A stretch of 64,000 nt of DNA from Planctomycetales bacterium ZRK34 (GTDB lineage Bacteria; Planctomycetota; Phycisphaerae; Phycisphaerales; Zrk34), in the NCBI GenBank assembly GCA_014873095.1, contig CP050848.1:1240001-1304000 (forward strand). The letters run 5' to 3'. A program made the position numbers and the translations under genes. This document shows, piece by piece, positions 1 to 9,483 of the stretch (position 1 is its first letter; each line of letters starts with the position of its first letter). The notes beneath the pieces are model-generated. The model did not search any database. It had not been told where the DNA came from and worked only from the letters and a program-made list of their open reading frames with translations.

Positions 1-1
1 T

Positions 2-601
2 CTGTTGCCGGTGATTCAGCAAGCCAAATCTGCGGCTCTAGGGATCGCATGTGGAACTAATCTCAAGCAGATGCAGGTTGGTTGGCAGATGTTTCTCGAC
101 CAGAACAAGCAGACGATTCCCAAGACGAAGAAAGTGGGAAGCCCTAGTTGGATTGATGGTATGAGTTTGATCTATCCCGATGCGCCGTACCTGCGAGGCA
201 CGAATGCCATTGGATTCAATGCTTGTCCTGCTGTTCAGAAGCGGTATGAAAAAACCTACTACGGGGCGAATCACTGGGGCTACACCATCAATACATGGTG
301 GCGGGACGATTTGGTCTATTCACACAACGACTTCCAGAAATGGACCGACGTACGTCACCCTGCGAATTATCCGTGGTTCATGGATCCTGAAATGTATGCT
401 TGGGTAGACGGATACGCGGGGGCCCATCGGGTCCCGTTGAACATTCCGCAAATGAGTCATCTGGGTGTTGGCCCCAACCATGGAAATGACTTGGCCGCAA
501 ATGTTTCATATGCGGATGGCAGTGTTCGACAGGTTCCAGTTCAAGAGGCCGTTGAAGGCGCCACTCCGCCGATTTCTTATCGATGGTTTGAAAATCGTTG
601 A
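2..601 (+). CDS. DUF1559-type pseudopilin-like protein, 5' partial
   Basis: The reading frame is open from the window edge, so the start lies upstream. The first residues (LLPVIQQAKSAA...NLKQ) match the region just after the hydrophobic N-terminal helix of type II secretion-like pseudopilins. Near the end, the segment with NVSYADGSVRQV matches the H-X9-DG C-terminal signature of the DUF1559 family, which is massively expanded in planctomycetes. Such proteins carry a prepilin peptidase site and are exported; their exact roles are mostly unknown. The last 25 bases overlap the convergent PEP-CTERM gene. The family call is firm; the function is open. Confidence 0.75.
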   Translation: MLPVIQQAKSAALGIACGTNLKQMQVGWQMFLDQNKQTIPKTKKVGSPSWIDGMSLIYPDAPYLRGTNAIGFNACPAVQKRYEKTYYGANHWGYTINTWWRDDLVYSHNDFQKWTDVRHPANYPWFMDPEMYAWVDGYAGAHRVPLNIPQMSHLGVGPNHGNDLAANVSYADGSVRQVPVQEAVEGATPPISYRWFENR

Positions 602-1341
602 GGGCGAGGCCGCCGATTCCGTTTGCATGAACGCAGTAGTGCGCAACCAACTAAGACGAGAGCCCCTGTTGTTGGCTCCGGCACAGAAACTGATTCCGCA
701 GTCAAAGGAATCAATCGCAACGTGAACTGGTAATCTCCGCCCGGCATATCAGGTATATCAAGGTGAAAATTTGAAGATGCATTTCCAGGCGATGCAATTT
801 CTACATCAGTCCACTGCATGACATTGTTGGTATGACCACTGTCAGGCAGATTGATAGCTGCGTATCTTGGTATCGGTGTACGCCCTGGCGAAGCATCGCC
901 AGATTCAACCATGTCGAAATCTAGGCGATCAGTGTCTGACGATAATGTGAAGTTGTCCACTGAGAGGTTATTCGCATCATATGATCCAAAACCTAATCGA
1001 GCTTCGAAACCAGACCATATTTGGCCCGAATTGTTTGTGTAAATGGCGTCAAAAGCATATTCACTGACGCCCAACGAGTCAGGATTAGTGACATTGATTA
1101 GTATGTCTACTGGTGCGACTGAAGTGAATGTAATCGTATAGGTCCAGAAATTCGCGACGGTCAACGCGTCTACGTCATCCGCACCTTCGCCAAACGTATA
1201 CACTGGGGAACTGATATTTGAACTACCCAAGCCCGGCCCTTGGATTATCGAAATATTCCCAATGCGAGCGCCTTCGGCAAATATGTTTGTGATCAGCACG
1301 ACAAGAAGTGTGCACCCAATAACATTCCATCGGTATCTCAT
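577..1341 (-). CDS. PEP-CTERM sorting domain protein
   Basis: The protein has 254 residues. The N-terminus carries a signal peptide (basic MRYRW, then a hydrophobic stretch to about residue 22). The C-terminus has a PEP-CTERM tail: VPEPTTGALVLVG, a short hydrophobic segment and a basic KRNRRPR end. This tail directs exosortase-dependent processing in bacteria that make extracellular polysaccharide. The middle is low in cysteine, rich in Ser, Asp and Gly, and beta-like, as usual for these surface proteins; I recognise no enzymatic domain. A purine-rich stretch lies just before the ATG. It ends tail to tail with the pseudopilin gene. Confidence 0.85.
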   Translation of the reverse strand: MRYRWNVIGCTLLVVLITNIFAEGARIGNISIIQGPGLGSSNISSPVYTFGEGADDVDALTVANFWTYTITFTSVAPVDILINVTNPDSLGVSEYAFDAIYTNNSGQIWSGFEARLGFGSYDANNLSVDNFTLSSDTDRLDFDMVESGDASPGRTPIPRYAAINLPDSGHTNNVMQWTDVEIASPGNASSNFHLDIPDMPGGDYQFTLRLIPLTAESVSVPEPTTGALVLVGCALLRSCKRNRRPRPQRFSNHR

Positions 1342-1584
1342 GGCCCGATTCCTCCTTCATGATGTGTCTACAACGGACAGTTAGGTCAACTAATAATGGC
1401 AAGTTATCAAATTGCCGGCCATAAGTCAATTAATATCACGGCATTGGGTTAGTGTGGAATATTTTTGCACAGTGCGCATGATAATGATAATGCCACTGTA
1501 CAGATGTCAGTTGAAGAAATAGGTTGCGATGTTTAAGGGGTGTCCTAAGTATAAGTACTCACTAGCCAGCAGATTGGAGCACTT

Positions 1585-1938
1585 ATGTCATATCCTGAAT
1601 ATGTTTTGGCGGTTTTGAATGAAGTCAACGGCAATTCTTGTGGGCAATTGAGCCATAGGTTGCAGTACCAGCCTAACTCTGACCCTCCCACCTGGGCGAG
1701 TATTCAAGGAGAGGGGGATTTTCTGTATGCTTACTGTATCGGGATCAAGGACGCCTCTGGAGACGTTGAGACATTTGAACTAACTATCCGTTATTATAAT
1801 CCATCACATTCATGTCATGGGCTTCACTTGTTACGTCGATCACCCTCGGCTGATGATCCCACAGGCAGCTACTGTTCCTATGTAAGCGAGCAACTCGATT
1901 GCGATGCAGCGAAAGCATCGGTTTTCAATGATGATTAG
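1585..1938 (+). CDS. hypothetical protein, 117 aa
   Basis: I do not recognise this gene. It starts at an ATG (MSYPEYVLAVLNEV) with a weak purine stretch upstream and encodes a small soluble protein. The protein has no signal peptide or membrane segment, several Cys and His residues in the C-terminal half, and an acidic end. It lies alone, convergent with the kinase gene (27 bases between stops). The open frame and ordinary composition favour a real gene. Confidence 0.5.
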   Translation: MSYPEYVLAVLNEVNGNSCGQLSHRLQYQPNSDPPTWASIQGEGDFLYAYCIGIKDASGDVETFELTIRYYNPSHSCHGLHLLRRSPSADDPTGSYCSYVSEQLDCDAAKASVFNDD

Positions 1939-1964
1939 TAGAATTTAATCGCAGGTGTGGGTAG

Positions 1965-4900
1965 CTACATCCCAGGCACCGTCCAGACGGAGATATTCCC
2001 CATGCTGGCGGTTGCGATCGTAGTGCCGTCTCGGCTGAATCTAACTAAGTTGAATGGCGTCCTAACAATCGGGTTGTCCAGTTGAATCATTGGGGTTCCA
2101 GATGCGGTGTCCCACACTTGCACCATGGGTATCGTCGTGATGACGCGTTTCGCATCGGGAGACATTATTGCGTTGATATATCTATGGCGAATGTCGTCTG
2201 GAAATCGTTGTTCTACAGATCCGTTTAATATGTTGTAGGTCGTTAAATCATTGCCATTTGTTGACCATGCGACATAGTCCGTATCGACATCGCCAGAAAC
2301 TAAGTGGGCAACGTGGTCTCGGAGTGGTGATGACTCGGATAATTTCATAGTGTTGACATCCAAGAAGATCAGGCGATTCAAAGAATCGTTCTCATCGCTT
2401 GGGACGCATGCGGTGATGCGGTTTGTTTTGTGAGAATATGTTGAGATGAGATGCTCTTCATTGAGCACTTGGTACAATTGCGAGCCGGTTACGCTTGAGA
2501 TTGCGTATATGCATTGGCCTGTGCCTACAAGTATTGCCTTGTCGTCTGGAGTGAATGAAATCCAATGAGGGTCACCTTGGTCATATTGCCACTCATGCAA
2601 TCGCCTGCCGGTATTAGTTTCCAAGAGAACTCCGCAACGATTACTTCCCGTGACTGCCAATTGACTGCCTGTGGTATTGAATGAGAGGGCGTTTATAACA
2701 CCTATGTTTTCGTGAAGCACCCTCTCGGTGCCTCCATCTAAATCATAAATGCAAATCGATTCTCGAACTGCTGCGGCCAACAGTTTGCCATGCGGTCCAA
2801 TTGCTAAGGTATTAATAGGTGAGCCCTGAGTCACGTCGATGGTAGTCAATATTCGACGCTGTGGATTCCAGCATTTGACTTCATTGCGAGCATACGAAAC
2901 CAAATACGGCAAATCTGCAAAAGAACATACTTGCACAGGCATGCCACTATGGCCATTGAATATACTAACAGTTGGCTGACTGTTCTCGGAGAATCTCCGA
3001 ATACCGCCATCACTGCCAATGGCGTAATAATCAGATGTGTTGGCGATAAATCCGACCTGGGTATATGAACCGGACTCAAGCCCAAGTTTGGTGACTCGTC
3101 TCCAATTCTGAGTCTCGGTTAAACTAATTGAGCCCTTATCATCAATCGTGAGTAATTCTGTGCCATTTGCGTTAAATACCGCATCTTTGATGGTGCTTCC
3201 TATGTTAACATTCTGAACTAGTCGTGGCTCATCAATTGCCCAGACAGATGCATTGGATTCTGCGCATACCAACAATTGTCCATCGGTAGAGAAAGCGATG
3301 TCCTTGATCGGGCCTGACGCCTGAAAATGTGACCGTCGTATGCCAGTACTAACGTTGATAGTCGATATGTTGCCTTTGGCGTCTGATACCGCTGCAACAT
3401 CACCGTGGACAGATACGGCCAGAGCAACAGCCACTTCATTCAGCGCCTTATATGTCCAGAGTGTTTGCCCCGTGTGGCTGTCCCAAGCGATAACATCACC
3501 TTGGTAAGTGGTGCCAAGAATCGGGCCTCTGGGCACAAAATCGACAAATCTAACAATAGAGCTAGGCGCCTCAAGCATGAACCTGTCGGTTGTGTTGCCG
3601 CTGTGCGGCTGTATTCGGATCACATGGCGCTGTCTGGTTACAGCCAGCAAAGTCTTATCTTCAGGGTCATATCCAACGCCAAGGATATATGCATCCTCGG
3701 AGTAAACTGTCCATATGCTTTGGTCAGCCATGTGGCGCAGATAGTACCATTCCCAACCTCGCTGCTCGTCATCTGTAGAATCCAAGATCGCCCTGGATTT
3801 GGCGTAATTATTTCTTTCCAGTTCAGTTTTTGCATAGCCATATTTAGCGAGATACAGAGCATGTCGTGCGGCCTTGGCTTCAGCTTCAGCTTCAGCTTGT
3901 GATGCGGATATGCTGACAAACGCAAACACAATAATGGCAAGGAACATGAGTATTGTGAAAGTAGCAATGGTGACTGATATGCGGTGCCTTCCAACCCACT
4001 TTCGCAGGAAGTAGCCGAGTGTTAGTGGTCGAACACTGATTGGATTGCCCGACAGGTAGTTCTGTACATCCACTGCCAAGTCGTGAACGGAACTGTATCG
4101 ATCCTCTGGCGCCAGCGACAACGCTTTGAAGATGACTGACTCAAGTTCTTTGTCTATGAGATCGGATTGTCCCAGTGGACGCGGGAACTGACCAGCCAAA
4201 ATACGATTTTGCAGATCCACTCGACTGCCTGTCTGTTCGTGCGGCGTTGTTCCCGCCAGCAACTCATGCAAAATGACCCCAAGCGCATAGATGTCAGTAC
4301 GAATGTCGATCGCACTCAATTTGCCCTGCACCTGTTCAGGGGACATATACGGCAATGTGCCAGCAAAGTCACCAACTGCGGTGACGTATTCTCTATTCCT
4401 CACATCGGCATGTATTGCTAATCCAAAATCGACAACATGAGGCTTTCCGTCTGCAGTGACCAGAATATTCGACGGTTTTAAGTCTCTGTGGAGAACACCC
4501 CGTTGGTGTGCATATTGAATCGCTTTGCACACCTCAATAAATAGGGTAAGCATCTCATCTCGCTCCAACCCGCAGTTGCGAACATATTGATCGAGTTGAA
4601 TGCCGTCAACAAACTCCATGGCATAGAAATACACACCTTGGGCAATGCCGCTGTCGTACACCCGGGCGATATTTGGATGCTCCAAGCGAGAGGATAACGC
4701 CACTTCTCGCTCAAATCGTATGTACTTCTTGCTGGAGCCGATCACATCTGATCGCATCATCTTCAGTGCAACATCACGCCCCGTCGCCAATTGACGGGCC
4801 CTCCATACTGTCCCCATGCCTCCCTCGCCATGCAATGCAATTAACTCGTAGCCTGGTACATGATGAACAGGCTCTTGGGGCGGTCTGGGAGAGGCATGAT

Positions 4901-5003
4901 TGGCATTAGAATCATTTGAGTCGACATGGCTGACAAACGGCATGCCAGTATCGGCAGTACGATCATCCGATACGCCATGATCTGTCGGCAAATCCGATCC
5001 CAT
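1965..5003 (-). CDS. Ser/Thr protein kinase with C-terminal WD40-like repeats
   Basis: The protein has 1012 residues. A Pkn2-type kinase domain covers about residues 50-320: a glycine loop (HGEGGMGTVW), the catalytic loop HRDLKPSNIL, DFGLA, and the APE-region segment GTLPYMSPEQ. A single membrane helix follows at about 340-365. The C-terminal 600 residues form a run of WD40-like blades (repeats such as IAFSTDGQLLVCA and LSFNTTGSQLAV). This layout, with a cytoplasmic kinase and a beta-propeller sensor, is typical of planctomycetes. It is probably co-transcribed with the small protein and the ECF sigma factor upstream, an arrangement in which kinase and sigma factor may signal together (inference). 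Confidence 0.9.
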   Translation of the reverse strand: MGSDLPTDHGVSDDRTADTGMPFVSHVDSNDSNANHASPRPPQEPVHHVPGYELIALHGEGGMGTVWRARQLATGRDVALKMMRSDVIGSSKKYIRFEREVALSSRLEHPNIARVYDSGIAQGVYFYAMEFVDGIQLDQYVRNCGLERDEMLTLFIEVCKAIQYAHQRGVLHRDLKPSNILVTADGKPHVVDFGLAIHADVRNREYVTAVGDFAGTLPYMSPEQVQGKLSAIDIRTDIYALGVILHELLAGTTPHEQTGSRVDLQNRILAGQFPRPLGQSDLIDKELESVIFKALSLAPEDRYSSVHDLAVDVQNYLSGNPISVRPLTLGYFLRKWVGRHRISVTIATFTILMFLAIIVFAFVSISASQAEAEAEAKAARHALYLAKYGYAKTELERNNYAKSRAILDSTDDEQRGWEWYYLRHMADQSIWTVYSEDAYILGVGYDPEDKTLLAVTRQRHVIRIQPHSGNTTDRFMLEAPSSIVRFVDFVPRGPILGTTYQGDVIAWDSHTGQTLWTYKALNEVAVALAVSVHGDVAAVSDAKGNISTINVSTGIRRSHFQASGPIKDIAFSTDGQLLVCAESNASVWAIDEPRLVQNVNIGSTIKDAVFNANGTELLTIDDKGSISLTETQNWRRVTKLGLESGSYTQVGFIANTSDYYAIGSDGGIRRFSENSQPTVSIFNGHSGMPVQVCSFADLPYLVSYARNEVKCWNPQRRILTTIDVTQGSPINTLAIGPHGKLLAAAVRESICIYDLDGGTERVLHENIGVINALSFNTTGSQLAVTGSNRCGVLLETNTGRRLHEWQYDQGDPHWISFTPDDKAILVGTGQCIYAISSVTGSQLYQVLNEEHLISTYSHKTNRITACVPSDENDSLNRLIFLDVNTMKLSESSPLRDHVAHLVSGDVDTDYVAWSTNGNDLTTYNILNGSVEQRFPDDIRHRYINAIMSPDAKRVITTIPMVQVWDTASGTPMIQLDNPIVRTPFNLVRFSRDGTTIATASMGNISVWTVPGM

Positions 5004-5091
5004 ATAGACCCCAAGGCAACGAGTTGTCTCTCATTTTAACTTCAGACGAGACGACTCACAATCAGAACTGCATGGTGGTCATAGCAATGGG

Positions 5092-5583
5092 CTAGGTGGC
5101 ATGGTCTGTAGTTCCCGAAACAGTGGCCGTGTACAACGCATGTAGATCTGAATTGATCCAGGATTGTTTACACAACCAAGCCATGCCACTCTGAACTGAT
5201 GACAGCTCGGCTGATGTAATCTCTACTTTGTGGAAGACGTATGCGGCTGCGATGGCGGCATAATACAGGGCCGTCGAAATCTCAGGAGGCAATGAATGGT
5301 TGTCACTGTGGTGCAGCTTTTTGAAATGGTTCTTAACCGCCTTCAGTACTTGAACTGAGACTGTGTCTGTGAATATCAAGTCTCGAAATGTCAGAGATTG
5401 TGCGCGGCTCCGGCTTGCCAACGACCCTTCAGCTAGTATGGGTGACAGCTCGGCAGGGATTGTCGTATCAAGTTGATGCTCGAGGATCTGGGTTAAGTCA
5501 TTGTCAGACCACTCAGCCTTATCACTACGGCCAGATTCGAGCAGATCTGCCAAAGCTGCAGCATTAAACCAGTCTGAGTCCAT
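5092..5583 (-). CDS. hypothetical protein between sigma factor and kinase
   Basis: The protein has 163 residues and no signal peptide; it is mostly helical with a small-residue-rich hydrophobic stretch (ALYYAAIAAAYVF). It lies 53 bases downstream of the ECF sigma gene and 88 bases upstream of the kinase on the same strand, so it is probably the middle gene of a three-gene operon. Its position suggests an adaptor or anti-sigma-like role, but no known anti-sigma motif (such as HXXXCXXC) is visible. Function unknown. Confidence 0.6.
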   Translation of the reverse strand: MDSDWFNAAALADLLESGRSDKAEWSDNDLTQILEHQLDTTIPAELSPILAEGSLASRSRAQSLTFRDLIFTDTVSVQVLKAVKNHFKKLHHSDNHSLPPEISTALYYAAIAAAYVFHKVEITSAELSSVQSGMAWLCKQSWINSDLHALYTATVSGTTDHAT

Positions 5584-5636
5584 GAATAATCAACCGTTGA
5601 TACGTATGTATTAGACATACCTGTATTATCAATAAA

Positions 5637-6368
5637 TCATGCGTGAGTTGCTGTAAGAATTTTCCAGAGGTCTTTAAGTTCATCGTCAACGAACTCACTA
5701 TCGCGTACGTATTCTTTGACCATTCCGCGCAGGATGCGTGAGTACATTCGCTTGCCCGTAATGACCACATTGCAGGCTTGGGTTGGCGAATCGAACCCAA
5801 ACTGTTCTACCAGCTCTTTGTATGAGGGGGGCTTCGTATTGTTGAAAGCCGGGTGGACAACGCGCAGAAAGAATACTGTCCATATGTGCATACGGTTGGA
5901 TGCTTGGCATTCCTGCTCCATCTGCTTGAGTGCCGCGGAGACCAGTTGTTTCGCCCATGCAACCTCAAATATGCCCGTTGACTCGTCGCTGTTGCAGGGA
6001 ACTGTATTGTGTTTGCTGGATAGGGACTGAGTTGGGCCTGGCCGTCGAGAGCGCGCGTGGGTGTTAGACGCGTAATTCTTGAGGGCAGTAATAAGCAGCG
6101 TCCGAAACTTGCCACGTTGCTGATCAGCTTTGCCTAACAGCCCTCCGCGGATGACCCGATCGAGAATGAAGCCTTGCAGGAGATCCTCAGCATGGTCCGC
6201 CGAATATCCCTGTACACGCACCAAGAAGTGTTTTAATGGCGGCAAATACTGCGATAGCAAATGGCCTAGCAACTCAGACTCGGTGGCTTGGGTTTCTGCA
6301 GCAGCTCGTCCGAGTTCAGACCAGTGCGTAGTTGGGAAATTGTCTGTTCCACGTGGATTGGCGGGCAC
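5637..6368 (-). CDS. ECF-type RNA polymerase sigma factor, planctomycete TTHWS type
   Basis: The protein has 243 residues. The N-terminus has the FPTTHWSELG signature seen in a planctomycete ECF sigma group, followed by sigma region 2 (DLLQGFILDRVIRGG, then KFRTLLITALKNYA). A C-terminal region 4-like part (SYKELVEQFGFDSPTQACNVVITGKRMYSRIL) ends the protein. Region 4 is somewhat unusual in having a long linker. These sigma factors usually sit next to protein kinases, as here, and redirect RNA polymerase to a small regulon. Confidence 0.85.
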   Translation of the reverse strand: MPANPRGTDNFPTTHWSELGRAAAETQATESELLGHLLSQYLPPLKHFLVRVQGYSADHAEDLLQGFILDRVIRGGLLGKADQQRGKFRTLLITALKNYASNTHARSRRPGPTQSLSSKHNTVPCNSDESTGIFEVAWAKQLVSAALKQMEQECQASNRMHIWTVFFLRVVHPAFNNTKPPSYKELVEQFGFDSPTQACNVVITGKRMYSRILRGMVKEYVRDSEFVDDELKDLWKILTATHA

Positions 6369-6508
6369 GAGTTAATCTCCGCAGTCTGTCAATGTGGACA
6401 ACTGCATGCTCATGCTAATCACCTGATACTGTTAGAGCAATATGAATTTACAGAAGTTTGACTGTCCTGCGCATGATTCGCTTCAGGCGTGGTTATGTAT
6501 TGACGGAT

Positions 6509-6766
6509 ATGAGTACCGAACGCCTCCTAAGAGTCATACGCCTGTTGCGGCTCATCGAGGCTGACAACGATTACACCAGCGATGGTCTGGCTGACAAATT
6601 GGGAATTAGTCGTCGAACTCTATACCGGGATTTAAAAGTGTTGCGCCAGGCGGGGGTCAGATACGGGCATGTTCAGGGAAAAGGGCTCGTGGCCAGCAGT
6701 CAAGATCATTCCAAGAGCGAAGCGGTCAAGAAGTCCTTGGAGGGTAGAAAGTATGGTCATCGGTGA
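6509..6766 (+). pseudogene. HTH (DeoR/WYL-type) regulator fragment
   Basis: Translation from the ATG at 6509 gives about 85 residues. The N-terminal 60 are a winged helix (LLRVIRLLRLIEADND, then LADKLGISRRTLYRDLK and VLRQAGV), typical of regulators that continue into a WYL or sensor domain. After GVRYGHVQGKGL the sequence becomes basic and low in similarity and stops, so the sensor half is missing. It may be a small intact planctomycete HTH protein, but truncation at the island edge fits better. It lies at the transition from the conserved flank to the mosaic region. Confidence 0.5.
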
Positions 6767-7389
6767 TTTGACACACAGTTGAGTGCCGTTCGCTGCCCTT
6801 CCTGGGAAAGTCGGAATTGCCTTTGGGTGCATGTGACCATGATTGTCACACACCCAAAGGTAATTCCGCAACAGGACAATTAGATTCGTATTGAGTTAGG
6901 CCTGATCGCTTTTCGCACAATTACATGACCATCCCGATTTGGGGTTTAGCAATCAGCATATTGCAATGCCTCAGTTCGGAAATCATGCATTCATGCAAAC
7001 ATACGCTTATCGTTGCCATTGCCCCCCCCAAGCAACGCCCCGCCGGCGACGCCTGCTCCAGCTTGCTGACAGATCCCAAACGTTGCACTTCGCAAATTGC
7101 AACGCTGGGTGATGTGACCCGGCTGGGACTGTGCGTTGGCAGTCAATGCTCGTTTCCACCTCAATCCAGTAGACCTCGTTGCCACTTGAATGAGATTGGA
7201 TATACTCGCATATAGATAGTGCATTGGCTATATTTGCCTTGCCGGGGTCTCTTCAAACCAACAAGAGCATCCCGCGCATGCATGTTGTGTTCGCTACGAT
7301 AAACGCGAACGATAATACCTAGGTGTGTCATAGAATAGCGCCAGTAGGTACTGAATGAACATTAGCTACGATTATCGCTTTACGAACTT
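6767..7389. other. Non-coding stretch with one strong inverted repeat
   Basis: I see no convincing gene in these 620 bases. Short open frames on both strands have odd composition and no ribosome site. The left part holds a long imperfect palindrome (listed separately). A C-run at about 7021-7028 and scattered AT-rich blocks follow. The promoter of the SAVED-protein gene must lie at the right end. Confidence 0.5.
6813..6867. repeat. 55-bp imperfect inverted repeat
   Basis: The left arm reads GGAATT, one base, CCTTTGGGTG, CA, TGTGAC. The right arm reads GTCACA, CACCCAAAGG, one base, AATTCC, and the loop has 7 bases. The arms pair almost completely. There is no T-run on either strand, so a simple terminator is not obvious. 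It could be a folded-recombination or protein-binding site, or the end of a decayed element. Confidence 0.6.
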
Positions 7390-8487
7390 ATGAACAGAGC
7401 TGTTACAGCTAGACAACAAGGCGATGATTACCAGGCGTATTTGTTCTGGATGACTGTCGGTGATATGTTGCAACCAACGGCAAAGATTTCCGAAGTTGGT
7501 TATGAGGTTGATCTCTACACAAGTCTCGACGATATTGCCATTCGATTCTCCCAGCCACGTATCCACGGTAACAGCATCCAGATAGATGCCAACTTTATCC
7601 AAGTGAAATACTCTGTCGATTATGGACATCCCCTCACTTGGCGAGGGCTCATGGACCCGGGACTTATCAATGCAACCCAATACTCATTCCTTCAACGCCT
7701 GCAAAACGCAGTACGCACAATGCAGGACAACGCCAAATCTCACCTTTTTACCCTTTATTCTCCGTGGGCTATACCGCCAGATGATCCTTTGGCTGAACTT
7801 ATCAACACTACGGATGGAAGTATTAACTTCGATAAGTTATTCAAGGGCAAATCTGAGCTTAGTAAAATGGGCGAGGTTCGCTATGCGTGGCGTGAGCATT
7901 TGGGACTCGCCAATGATCAGGAACTGATTCCAATCTTGGAACGGTTGCAAATAAAACTGTGTGTAGATGACATGCAGACCATTGTATCTCATCTTAACGC
8001 TCGCTTGTCGGCAGGTGGTCTTCACCCTTGGTGTGATGCGAGCCGAGTAAATGTATATCCACCATTGATTCGCAAGCTATATGCAGAAGGCAGAAGCTGG
8101 TTTGACGCGAGCACAATACGTGATGCGGCAAAGCATGAAGGGCTCCTTGTAAACCCAACACCTGCACATTCATTAGGAACCCAGCTGGGCATTCGGAGTT
8201 TTAATCGATTTGCTGAAAATATGGAAGACGAAACAGACAGCATGCTCTGCCTTACACCTCATTTTACGAACAGGCAGATCAAGTCTGGCGACTTGTGGGC
8301 AGGAGCCATTCTACCCGAAGTACAAACATTCTTGAATACACATGTGAAAAGCAACGGCCAATATGTTATTCATATTCAGGCGCTATCCGGTGTAGTAGGT
8401 TTGTTACCAGGTCAGGTGGATGCTCATAGACGTGATGGTCGCAGCGGCTCGCTAGACCTCGCGCAATCTTCACCGCACCTTCAATAG
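7390..8487 (+). pseudogene. SAVED-domain CBASS effector (Cap4-like), C-terminally truncated
   Basis: The N-terminal region resembles the nuclease half of SAVED proteins: GDDYQAYLFW near residue 11, acidic residues around DLYTSLDD, and a QVK motif at 71-73, as in PD-(D/E)XK-like Cap4 nucleases. The SAVED sensor begins with IRSFNRFAENMEDETD, CLTPHF and DLWAGAILPEV, then breaks off near base 8395 (IHIQALSG). The last 30 residues are antisense of a methyltransferase remnant. In CBASS, SAVED binds a cyclic oligonucleotide and activates DNA cleavage; without most of SAVED this copy should be inactive. No CD-NTase gene is near. The family call is moderately sure, the truncation clear. Confidence 0.65.
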
Positions 8488-9340
8488 ATGCGGTTGGGAA
8501 GCACACGACATTCCCAGCGTATTTGCAACCAATAGTACGCGGCGGTTCTTTACTCTGGGTTGCAACAAGAATTCTGGTACATACTGAGGCAAATGCCAAT
8601 GGCAGATTGTTGGGGGCAATCTTTCCCTTTACCGTTTGGGGATCAGACCATTTCTCAGGATCGTTATCTTCCCCATGTACCCAGAACACTGTTACGGGCG
8701 CGCAAAAATGCCATCCCAGCTCACGTGCATGTGTGATGATCGCAGGGTCGTCAACGCATCCACCGTGTTGCAACAGAAAGAGCGGAGCCTCAGGACGCAT
8801 TTTTACTCGCAGAAGATCATAGAGAGCCAAGGTCGTCTGCATAAACTTTTCGCTAGATGCATTCGCCGCCCCGCTCATTGCGAGAAACGTTTCAGAGTCA
8901 CATACCCTGCGTCCTTCATCACGTTGATGTGCCCCATAGGGCGGATCAGCCCATACTGCATCAAGGGTCTGCGGCGCGATATCGTCGAGAATAGATTCCC
9001 ATGCACAATGATGCATCTGGCTGATGACAGGGGCCAGCAACTCGTTGATGTGACCCGCCTGTTTACGCCGATCTTCAGCAAATTGATCTTCGCGCTGCGC
9101 CTCAAGCCATCGAGTGATATCACGAGGTGTTCTGTGGCCCTCATGAATGGCAGCGGCAATTTCTTCACCGGTCTTTTGTTTGCGATTAGGCCCAGGCTTA
9201 TTCGCTTTCATGGCGGCAACAAACACTTCGCTTTCTACATCGAGTACTTTGTTCTCAGCCCTGACTACAGATGGAAATAGGGCCGCAAGCTCGTGGTACT
9301 TACGAATAGTGGTATCGCATGTTCGCGTAAAAGCTCCACA
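8366..9340 (-). pseudogene. DNA adenine methyltransferase, truncated at both ends
   Basis: The protein is closely related along most of its length to the intact methyltransferase at 42764-44098. It shares the DPPYGAHQRD catalytic motif (AVWADPPYGA), HHCAWESI, LFLLQHGGC, ASVCTRILVATQ and CDHHVYEH. The intact copy continues after LLHRI into the AdoMet-binding motif CFEPFG; here the frame ends shortly after LLHRI, so the cofactor site is lost. At the other end the helical N-terminus is replaced by an integrase fragment near base 9325. It is therefore a dead remnant lying antisense to the end of the SAVED gene. Confidence 0.75.
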
Positions 9341-9483
9341 GTTTCTGGCCAAAGCTTGTACGTTCGCGGCTTTCGGGTCGTCTGACGCTTCAACTTAGTT
9401 CGTTTGTATGTCAGGAGCCCTCGCTTGAAATCGATATCCTTTGGGCTGACTCCGTTGCGCGCTGGCAGGCGCTGAACGGGCAC
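9265..9483 (-). pseudogene. tyrosine integrase remnant
   Basis: The 72-residue frame joins a few leader residues (PARNGVS) directly to an internal stretch (KDIDFKRGLLTYKRTK, KPRTYKLWPETVELL) that matches the intact integrase at 50139-51566 nearly residue for residue. About 300 residues of the N-terminal half are deleted between these parts. The fragment then runs into the methyltransferase remnant. It shows that this corner once held a full integrase and was rearranged. Confidence 0.75.

Noticed and set aside
6925-7215. Frames of about 96 and 77 codons on both strands
   Set aside because: They overlap each other, lack ribosome sites and have atypical residues.
8395-8487. C-terminal 30 residues of the SAVED protein as a natural tail
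   Set aside because: They are exactly antisense to the methyltransferase remnant, so they are read-through after a rearrangement.
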